Shown here: piece after piece, positions 58,397 through 64,000 of the stretch
Layout of the letters: each line of letters starts with the position of its first letter
How positions within the stretch are numbered: the first letter of the stretch is position 1
From: Phreatobacter sp.
GTDB lineage: Bacteria; Pseudomonadota; Alphaproteobacteria; Rhizobiales; Phreatobacteraceae
Length of the DNA: 64,000 nt
Direction of reading: 5' to 3'
Assembly (NCBI RefSeq): GCF_027532945.1
Contig: NZ_JAPZTZ010000021.1
Span: forward strand, 40,415-104,414
Program-made: the position numbers and the translations under genes
Notes under the pieces: generated by a model
The model's database searches: none
The model's input: the letters and a program-made list of their open reading frames with translations, nothing else
Told to the model about the DNA's origin: nothing

Positions 58397-59167
58397 ATGG
58401 ATATCGGCACAATCCTGGGGCTGGTTGGAGCCGTTGCCGTCATTGTCATCCTGATCATGATCGATGGCGGCAACTTCGCCCAGTATTACGACAAGCACGC
58501 GGTCATCGTGATTTTCGGCGGCGCCTTCGCCGCCACCCTCCTGCGCTATCCGCTGAACGTGGTCATGCACGGCATCCCCATGGGCTTCAAGGCGGCGCTG
58601 GGCATGCGCTCGATCAGCCCGCGCCAGCTGGTCGAGGAGATCGCCAACATTGCCGACGTCGCCCGCAAGCAGGGCCCGACGGCGCTGGAGAAGCTCACCA
58701 TCTCCGATCCGGTCCTCGCCCAAGGCGTCCGCTACATCGCCGATGGCTACGACGCCGACTTCATCCGGCAGACCATGGAGACCGACAAGGACAAGGTCTA
58801 TGCGGAGCTCGACGAGGCGCAGAAGATCTATCGGTCCATCGGCGACTGCGCCCCGGCCTTCGGCATGATCGGCACGCTGCTGGGCATGGTGAACATGTTC
58901 GCCAACATGACCGACCCCTCCAAGCTCGGCCCCATCATGGCCATGGCGCTGATTGCGACCCTCTACGGCGCCGTCGTCGCCAACATGGTCTGCATGCCCA
59001 TCGCCGACAAATGCCACCTCAAGATGGCCGAGGAGGACATCTGCCGTTCGATCATCATCGACGGTGTCATCCAGATCCGGAACCAGAAGAGCCCGCAGGT
59101 CGTGAAGGAGATGCTGCTCGCCTACCTGAACGAGCACGACCGCCACGAACTGGCCGAAGCGGCCTGA
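58397..59167 (+). CDS. motA: MotA/PomA-type stator proton or sodium channel subunit
   Basis: The 256-residue protein has four membrane helices with the large cytoplasmic loop between helices 2 and 3. The helix 3-4 region reads PAFGMIGTLLGMVNMFANMTDP, then LGPIMAMALIATLYGAVVANMVC and PIADK, closer to sodium-type PomA than to E. coli MotA. The TTG one codon earlier is in frame but the ATG at 58397 is preferred. It is followed 7 bases later by its MotB partner. No flagellar genes are in the window. Confidence 0.9.
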   Translation: MDIGTILGLVGAVAVIVILIMIDGGNFAQYYDKHAVIVIFGGAFAATLLRYPLNVVMHGIPMGFKAALGMRSISPRQLVEEIANIADVARKQGPTALEKLTISDPVLAQGVRYIADGYDADFIRQTMETDKDKVYAELDEAQKIYRSIGDCAPAFGMIGTLLGMVNMFANMTDPSKLGPIMAMALIATLYGAVVANMVCMPIADKCHLKMAEEDICRSIIIDGVIQIRNQKSPQVVKEMLLAYLNEHDRHELAEAA

Positions 59168-59174
59168 GGCGACC

Positions 59175-59999
59175 ATGGCAAAGCGCAAGGCAGACGGTCA
59201 CGCGGGCGGTCACGGCTGGTTCGTGACCTTCGCGGACCTCATGGGCCTGCTCATGTCCTTCTTCGTCGTGCTCGTCGCGACCTCGAACCAGGACGAGCGC
59301 AAGAAGCACATGATGACGGGCTCGTTCCGCGAGGCCTTCGGCACGACGAGCAACACCCAGCTGACCGGCATGATCGAGCTCCACGGCATCCCGACGCGGC
59401 CCTTCATCCAGAACCTCTCGGCCAATGCCGATTCGCCGACCGACCGGCCCGCGCCGCGCACCGACGAACGCAACCCGGATGCGCTCTCGGCGCTCGCCGA
59501 CCGGCGCATGGCACTCGCCGCGGCAAGCCTCCGTCAGGCGCTGCAGGCCTTCCCGGAGATCGCCGAAATCTCCAAGAACATCATGATGGAGGAACGCCCC
59601 GACGGTCTCGACCTCCAGATCGTCGACCAGGACGGCCGCGCCATGTTCCCGCCCGACGGCCGCGAGCCCTATGAGCGCACGCGCCGGCTGATCGCCGCCC
59701 TCGCCCCGGCCCTGCGCCAGCTGTCGAACCGCATCACGATCACCGGCCACACCTCCGGCAACCGCGTGCTGGGGCGGCCGGGCTACGGCCCCTGGGACCT
59801 CACCGCCGACCGGGCCAATGCCGTGCGCATGGTGCTGGAGGATAACGGCCTGCCCTCCGACCGCATCTTCGCCGTCACCGGCAAGGGCGATAGCGAGCCA
59901 ATGTTCCCCGACGATCCGTTTCTCGCGGCGAACCGGCGCGTTTCAATCCTCATCATGAAGGAATCGCCGGTCGCGCCGCGCTCCTTCCTCGGCAATTGA
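59175..59999 (+). CDS. motB: MotB/PomB-type stator subunit with OmpA-like domain
   Basis: The 274-residue protein has one N-terminal membrane helix with the ion-binding Asp21 in TFADLMGLLMSFFVVL, resembling PomB. A linker follows, then the OmpA-like peptidoglycan-binding domain (about 145-260) with ITITGHTSGN, DLTADRANAVRMVLEDNGL and ANRRVSIL. It would anchor the MotA subunit to the cell wall. Its stop is directly followed by the stop of the convergent hydrolase. Confidence 0.9.
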   Translation: MAKRKADGHAGGHGWFVTFADLMGLLMSFFVVLVATSNQDERKKHMMTGSFREAFGTTSNTQLTGMIELHGIPTRPFIQNLSANADSPTDRPAPRTDERNPDALSALADRRMALAAASLRQALQAFPEIAEISKNIMMEERPDGLDLQIVDQDGRAMFPPDGREPYERTRRLIAALAPALRQLSNRITITGHTSGNRVLGRPGYGPWDLTADRANAVRMVLEDNGLPSDRIFAVTGKGDSEPMFPDDPFLAANRRVSILIMKESPVAPRSFLGN

Positions 60000-60833
60000 T
60001 CAGCGCCAGCCGATCTCGCCGAGGAACCCGTCCACCAGCGCGTTGAAGATCGCCGCGCGCTCGAAATAGACGGAATGGCCAGAGACGGGCACGCTGACGA
60101 AGCGGCCTTTCGGGAACCGCCCGGCGACGAGCTCGACCCCCCGCGGGCAGATCAGCAGGTCTTCTTCACCGGTGACGAAGAGCACCGGGCAGGCGATCCT
60201 CGCGGCGTCCTCGGGCCTGCGCGTGCGCATGGCGCGGATTCGGTTGCCGATCTCCACCTTGTCGAGGCCGAGCGAAAGCCGGTCCACCGCCTGGTAGAGG
60301 GCATGGAGGGCGGATTGTTCCTCCGCCATGCGGGCACCCGCGGCGCGATGAATGCCGCGCTTCGCCAGCGCGTCGATCGCCGCAGGCGCCGCCTTGCGCC
60401 AGGCCGCAACGCCTGCGTCGCCGAAATGGTCATAATCGAATGAGCCGGAGGTGCAGGCCATCACCAGACCCGCGACGCGGTCAGGGGCGGCGAGCGCGGT
60501 CTCGGCACAGGTCCAGCCGCCCATGGACTGCCCGACGATCACCGCCTTGTCGATGCCGAGATGGTCGAGGAGCGCCACGAGGTCACCGGCATAGAGCTGC
60601 GGGTCGGGCACGCCCGAGGCCACCGTGGAGGGCCAGAAGCCGCGATGCGAAAAGGCGACGACCCGGTGCCGCTCGGCGAAGACGGGAGCAGACTGCCACC
60701 AGCTCAGGTGGTTGCCGCCGAGGCCGTGGGCGAAAACGACAGCAGGCCCCTCCCCGCCCGTCTCGTAGTGGATGACGGCGCCGTCGGGCCGCGTCAGGCG
60801 GCCGGCGGTGAGGGCGGGGATGGACGTGACCAT
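60000..60833 (-). CDS. Alpha/beta hydrolase
   Basis: The 277-residue protein starts at the ATG with AGGGAG upstream. The alpha/beta-hydrolase elements are the oxyanion HGLGGNHLSWW, the nucleophile elbow GQSMGGW (Ser), the Asp in TGEEDLLI and the catalytic His near the end (VSGHSVYF). It resembles 3-oxoadipate enol-lactonase-type enzymes, but the substrate cannot be fixed from the sequence. It is transcribed against the stator pair. Confidence 0.9.
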   Translation of the reverse strand: MVTSIPALTAGRLTRPDGAVIHYETGGEGPAVVFAHGLGGNHLSWWQSAPVFAERHRVVAFSHRGFWPSTVASGVPDPQLYAGDLVALLDHLGIDKAVIVGQSMGGWTCAETALAAPDRVAGLVMACTSGSFDYDHFGDAGVAAWRKAAPAAIDALAKRGIHRAAGARMAEEQSALHALYQAVDRLSLGLDKVEIGNRIRAMRTRRPEDAARIACPVLFVTGEEDLLICPRGVELVAGRFPKGRFVSVPVSGHSVYFERAAIFNALVDGFLGEIGWR

Positions 60834-60978
60834 GGCGAACTCCCTGGAGGCGCCGGAGACTAGACCCGCCGCTTCACCGATTGGAAGCGCGGCGGGCGCA
60901 GGGCCACTCCCCCGCCCGCGCGCTAGGCGCGGGGCACGACGCGGGCCATGATCGCCCCAACGATAAAGGAGGATCCCC

Positions 60979-62067
60979 ATGGCTCTGGTCGATGCTGATC
61001 GGCTGAAGGCGCTCGTCGCCACCATCTTCGAGAAGGCCGGATGCGATGCCGACGAAGCCCGCCTCATCGGCCATTATCTCACCGAAGCCAATCTGACCGG
61101 CCATGACAGCCACGGCGTCGCCCGCGTGCCGCGCTATGTCGACTGGCTGAAGGAGGGGCGCGTCGAGGCCAGCAAGAGCGTCACGGCCGTCGTCGATACA
61201 CCCGCCATCACCGTCCTCGATGGCCATTACGGCTTCGGCCAGACGGTTGGGCCGCAGGCCGTGCGCGTCGGCATCGCCAAGGCCAAGCAGCATGGGCTCT
61301 CCGCCGTCGCCCTGCGCAAGGCCGGCCATCTCGGCCGTATCGGCGACTTCGCCGAGATGGCGGCGGCCGAGGGCCTCGTCTCCATCCACTTCGTCAATGT
61401 CGTCGGCTCGATCCTCGTCGCCCCCTATGGCGGCGTCGACCGGCGCCTGTCCACCGCGCCCTATTGCGTCGGCGTGCCGCGACCGGGCGCCCCGCCCCTG
61501 CTTCTCGACTTCGCCACCTCGCTGGTGGCCGAGGGCAAGGTTCTCGTAGCCTCGCTCGGCGGCAAGCCGATCCCCGGCGACGCGCTGATCTCGCCCGACG
61601 GCACCAAGAGCAACGATCCCGCCGTGCTCTACGGGCCCTATCCCGCCGGCCCCGGGCCGCGCGATCCGATGAACGGACCCGGCGCGATCCGCGCCTTCGG
61701 CGAGCACAAGGGCTCGGGCCTCGCCTTCATGTGCGAGATCCTCGGCGGCGCCCTGACCGGCGCCGGCGCGACCGGCCCCGACAAGCGCTTCTGCAACGGC
61801 ATGATGTCCATCTATATCGACCCCAAGGTGATCGATCCGGACGGGTTTTTCCCCGGCGAATGCGCCGATTACGTCGCCTATTACAAGAGCGCCAAGCCGG
61901 TGGAGGCGGGCGGCGAGGTGCTGGTGCCGGGCGAGGCAGAGACGCGTGCCCGGGCGAAGAAGCAGGCCGAAGGCGTGCCGCTCTCCGACGGCACCTGGGA
62001 CGCCATCGCCGCCACCGCGGCCTCCCTCGGCATCGGCGACAATGTGATCAAGGCGGCTTTGCGCTAG
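60979..62067 (+). CDS. Ldh2/malate dehydrogenase-type NAD(P)-dependent oxidoreductase
   Basis: The 362-residue protein is of the MDH2/Ldh2 family (malate, lactate, ureidoglycolate or 2,3-diketogulonate dehydrogenases), which has no Rossmann fold. Motifs are TGHDSHGVARVPRY (catalytic His), KAGHLGRIGDFAE, PYGG...LSTAPYCVGVPRP and GEHKGSGLAFMCEILGGALTG (parts of one block). AAAGGAGG precedes the start. The actual 2-hydroxy acid substrate is unknown. It converges with the enoyl-CoA hydratase gene. Confidence 0.92.
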   Translation: MALVDADRLKALVATIFEKAGCDADEARLIGHYLTEANLTGHDSHGVARVPRYVDWLKEGRVEASKSVTAVVDTPAITVLDGHYGFGQTVGPQAVRVGIAKAKQHGLSAVALRKAGHLGRIGDFAEMAAAEGLVSIHFVNVVGSILVAPYGGVDRRLSTAPYCVGVPRPGAPPLLLDFATSLVAEGKVLVASLGGKPIPGDALISPDGTKSNDPAVLYGPYPAGPGPRDPMNGPGAIRAFGEHKGSGLAFMCEILGGALTGAGATGPDKRFCNGMMSIYIDPKVIDPDGFFPGECADYVAYYKSAKPVEAGGEVLVPGEAETRARAKKQAEGVPLSDGTWDAIAATAASLGIGDNVIKAALR

Positions 62068-62070
62068 AGC

Positions 62071-62874
62071 CTAGATCGCGTTGAAATCGCCGCCGCGGCC
62101 CTTGCCCGAAGCGAAGCGGCCGGCTCCTGCGATGCCCTCCTCCACCGCCATGGCGGCGGAGTTGCGCCATTCGTTGCGCAAGGCATCGTTCATCGGCATG
62201 TCCCACTGGGCGAGCGCCGAGGCGCGATCGGCGCGCAGGCACCCCTGCGGGAAGCGCGCGATGTCATGGGCGAGAGCTTCCGCCGCCTCGCGCGACTGGC
62301 CATGCGGCACGACGCGGTCGGCAAGGCCGATGCGCAGGCATTCCTCCGCCTCCACCTTGCGGCCGGTGAGGATGAGGTCCATGGCCCGCCCTTGGCCGAC
62401 GAGCCGCGGCAGGCGCACCGTGCCGCCATCAATCAGCGGCACGCCCCAGCGGCGGCAGAAGACGCCCATATAGGCATCCTCCTCCATCACCCTGAGGTCG
62501 CACCACAGCGCGATCTCCATGCCGCCGGCGACCGCCGGGCCGGCGATGGCGGCGATGACCGGCTTGGACAGGGAAAGCCGGGTCGGCCCCATGGGCCCGC
62601 GCGGCCAGGCGTCATCGCCATCGGGGATGTCGAGGTCGCCGCCGAAGGGCGTCCCGCCTGGTGCGGCGGCGGCGTGCTTCAGGTCGAAACCGGCGCAGAA
62701 GGCACCACCCGCGCCCCAGATCACGCCGACGCTCGCTGTCTCGTCGGCCTCGAAGGCAAGCAGCGCCTGGGTGAGCGCCACCGCCCCTTCCGGGTTCATG
62801 GCGTTGCGGGCGGCCGAGCGCGTGCGGATGAAGGTAACGACGGGGCCGGAGCGTTCGACGACGAGATCAGTCAT
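62071..62874 (-). CDS. Enoyl-CoA hydratase/isomerase family protein
   Basis: The 267-residue protein has the crotonase fold. The oxyanion-hole segments are GAGGAFCAGFDL (with the Gly-rich FCAG) and AIAGPAVAGGMEIALWCDLRV. The second Glu-type catalytic position is shifted (GVPLIDGGTVRLPRL), so the exact reaction (hydration, isomerisation or other) is open. It follows the thioesterase gene by 11 bases and may share its message. Confidence 0.9.
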   Translation of the reverse strand: MTDLVVERSGPVVTFIRTRSAARNAMNPEGAVALTQALLAFEADETASVGVIWGAGGAFCAGFDLKHAAAAPGGTPFGGDLDIPDGDDAWPRGPMGPTRLSLSKPVIAAIAGPAVAGGMEIALWCDLRVMEEDAYMGVFCRRWGVPLIDGGTVRLPRLVGQGRAMDLILTGRKVEAEECLRIGLADRVVPHGQSREAAEALAHDIARFPQGCLRADRASALAQWDMPMNDALRNEWRNSAAMAVEEGIAGAGRFASGKGRGGDFNAI

Positions 62875-62885
62875 GATGGGGTCCT

Positions 62886-63350
62886 TCAATCGACGATGCC
62901 GGGGGTGTCCACCACCATCATCGTGGCGGTCATCATGGCGATGAGCTTGCGCTCGCCATGGGTCTCGGCAAAGCACTCGCCGAGCGTGACCATGATGGTC
63001 TTGCCGGGACGGATGACCTTGCCGACGCCAAGGAACCGTTCGCCCTTGCCCGGCGACATCAGGTTCATCTTGAACTCCACCGTCAGCACGCCGGTCCCCT
63101 TCGGCATGAGGCTCATGGCCGCAAAGCCGCAGGCATTGTCGACGAGCGCGGTGAGCGCGCCGGCATGCACAAAGCCGTGCTGCTGCAGGATATGCGGGGC
63201 GAAGGGCATGGCCATCGTCACCTCGCCGGGTGCCAGGGCCTCCAGCGTCACGCCGAGGGTCTGCATCAACGGCTGACGGGAAAAGCTCGCGCGGCCCCGC
63301 GCTTCCCAATCAGGATCGCGGGGCTGGTGAGCGGGCCGGTGGGCAGCCAT
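62886..63350 (-). CDS. PaaI-family hot-dog thioesterase
   Basis: The 154-residue protein starts at the ATG with GAAGGAAG upstream. It has the PaaI signature HGFVHAGALTALVDNACGFAA, with the Asp/Asn of the active site, and the usual VEFKMNLMSPGKGERFLGVG strand. Such proteins hydrolyse acyl-CoA, often aromatic acyl-CoA. It leads the enoyl-CoA hydratase gene; a joint role in a CoA-linked pathway is likely but not provable here. Confidence 0.9.
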   Translation of the reverse strand: MAAHRPAHQPRDPDWEARGRASFSRQPLMQTLGVTLEALAPGEVTMAMPFAPHILQQHGFVHAGALTALVDNACGFAAMSLMPKGTGVLTVEFKMNLMSPGKGERFLGVGKVIRPGKTIMVTLGECFAETHGERKLIAMMTATMMVVDTPGIVD

Positions 63351-63436
63351 GCGAACTTCCTTCGTTACAAAGCCCTCGGACAATCGCAGACTGCGTCAAA
63401 CCGCCACAAGCCATCCGGTCGGTCGAGGTCCCCCGC

Positions 63437-63796
63437 TTGTTCCACTGGTATTTCCCCCGCTTCACCGAAGCCGCCTTCCGGGCCTCGGCCGTCTCGGCCA
63501 CCACTGCCGTTGCCGCCTCGGTCACCATCGCCCACCGGATGATGCTGATGTCGGACCCCACCGCCTGGACCGCCGGGACCCACAAGGAAGCCATGCGCAT
63601 GGTGTCGGAGAAGGTCGATGCCATCACCGAAGGGAGCCTCGACGCTGCCGCGGAGGCTGGCCGTCTCGCGCTGCGCAGCGCCACCGGCGCGCTGAGCAGC
63701 GACGATGTCGCCCATGGCCTGCTCGCCATCGGCGTCGCCGCCACCAAGCCGGCTGTGCGCGCTGCGCGCGCCAATGCCACGCGGCTGAGCCTCTAG
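63437..63796 (+). CDS. Hypothetical alpha-helical small protein
   Basis: From a TTG at 63437 (LFHWYFPRF..., with GGTCGAGGT upstream) the protein has 119 residues. It is Ala-rich and mostly helical, with amphipathic stretches (DAAAEAGRLALRSATGALSS), somewhat like phasins, but no phasin signature is clear. The start is uncertain; other in-frame starts lie further upstream. Its stop overlaps the TRAP gene stop by three bases. Function unknown. Confidence 0.5.
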   Translation: MFHWYFPRFTEAAFRASAVSATTAVAASVTIAHRMMLMSDPTAWTAGTHKEAMRMVSEKVDAITEGSLDAAAEAGRLALRSATGALSSDDVAHGLLAIGVAATKPAVRAARANATRLSL

Positions 63797-64000
63797 CTCA
63801 ACAGGTTCACCAGCCAGAGTGCCAGCGCCGGGACGGCGACGACGAGCCCGAGGCGTAGCACGTCGGCTGCGACGAAGGGGATGACGCCGCGATAGGTCGC
63901 GACGATCGGCACGTCCTTGGCGATGGCCGAGACCACGAAGACGTTGAGCCCGATCGGCGGCGCCGTCAGGCCGATGCCGACCACCATCAGCACGAGGATG
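63793..64000 (-). CDS. TRAP transporter large permease subunit (DctM), C-terminal part, cut by window edge
   Basis: The 68 visible codons encode the last two membrane helices: MLMVVGIGLTAPPIGLNVFVVSAIAKDVP, then the RGVIPFVAADVLRLGLVVAVPALALWLV end (given as parts). The TAPPIGLNVFV motif is characteristic of DctM/TRAP-T 12TM permeases. The gene is complete at its 3' end and runs out of the window. The substrate (a carboxylate or other acid) is unknown. Confidence 0.85.
   Translation of the reverse strand, partial: ILVLMVVGIGLTAPPIGLNVFVVSAIAKDVPIVATYRGVIPFVAADVLRLGLVVAVPALALWLVNLLS

Overview
The window is about 64 kb of GC-rich, densely coded bacterial chromosome. The gene content and order (lexA-comEC-gltX-gltA, an LpxI-type lipid A pathway, an ATP12-type F1 chaperone, RibA with a degenerate N-terminal domain, ribosomal protein S2 with a long C-terminal extension, and lexA boxes of the GAAC-N7-GAAC type) point to an alphaproteobacterium, most likely of the Hyphomicrobiales (Rhizobiales). 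The genus cannot be fixed from the sequence alone. There are no rRNA or tRNA genes, CRISPR arrays, insertion sequences, prophage genes or obvious recent acquisitions. No gap without a gene exceeds 300 bases.

Layout. 1-4.3 kb: a truncated ANL-family enzyme, a FrnE-like DsbA protein, molybdenum cofactor genes moaC-moeA, and lexA with two SOS boxes. 4.3-9.6 kb: comEC (reverse), gltX and gltA (forward), closed by a strong UUCG-loop terminator. 9.7-22.2 kb: one long reverse-strand envelope/translation cluster, transcribed pyrH-frr-uppS-cdsA-dxr-rseP-bamA-lpxD-fabZ-lpxA-lpxI-lpxB. It joins UMP kinase and ribosome recycling to undecaprenyl-PP, CDP-diacylglycerol and isoprenoid synthesis, outer-membrane protein insertion and lipid A synthesis. 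22.4-23.7 kb: two forward genes (an SDR without catalytic Ser/Tyr and a 2-hydroxychromene-2-carboxylate-isomerase-like protein) lie between this cluster and its usual partners rpsB-tsf (23.8-25.9 kb, reverse).

26-37.5 kb is a mosaic of short units: a HAD phosphatase, a MOSC protein, YnfA, an SDR, an Rsm22/METTL17-type ribosome-associated protein with four Fe-S-type cysteines, a small Cys-rich secreted protein, an EamA transporter, purE-purK, two divergent YdcH/DUF465 genes, cytochrome b561, ribA and a large YfhO-like membrane protein. 37.5-43.2 kb is a catabolic island for cyclic amides: ATP-dependent hydantoinase HyuA-HyuB, a creatininase-family amidohydrolase and an acetamidase/formamidase. 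43.4-50 kb: an exported glutathione peroxidase, RNase D, an M19 dipeptidase, an endonuclease/phosphatase-fold protein, a universal stress protein with a putative FNR/FixK box, and pccB.

50-55.3 kb (reverse): a membrane protein, the ATP12 chaperone, and the lepB-rnc-era-DUF1737-recO series with overlapping starts and stops. 55.3-58.3 kb: a secreted SH3-like protein, two small lipoproteins and a GST. 58.4-60 kb: an isolated PomA/PomB-like (MotA/MotB family) stator pair behind a putative CtrA site. 60-64 kb: an alpha/beta hydrolase, an Ldh2-type dehydrogenase, an enoyl-CoA hydratase, a PaaI thioesterase, a small unknown protein and the C-terminus of a TRAP transporter large permease.

I did not find a clearly new multi-gene system. 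The best leads are the catalytically stripped SDR and its partner inserted into the rpsB-tsf/pyrH superoperon, the Fe-S motif in the Rsm22 protein, the helix-hairpin-helix-like tail on S2, the orphan PomAB-like stator, and the hydantoinase/creatininase/formamidase island.
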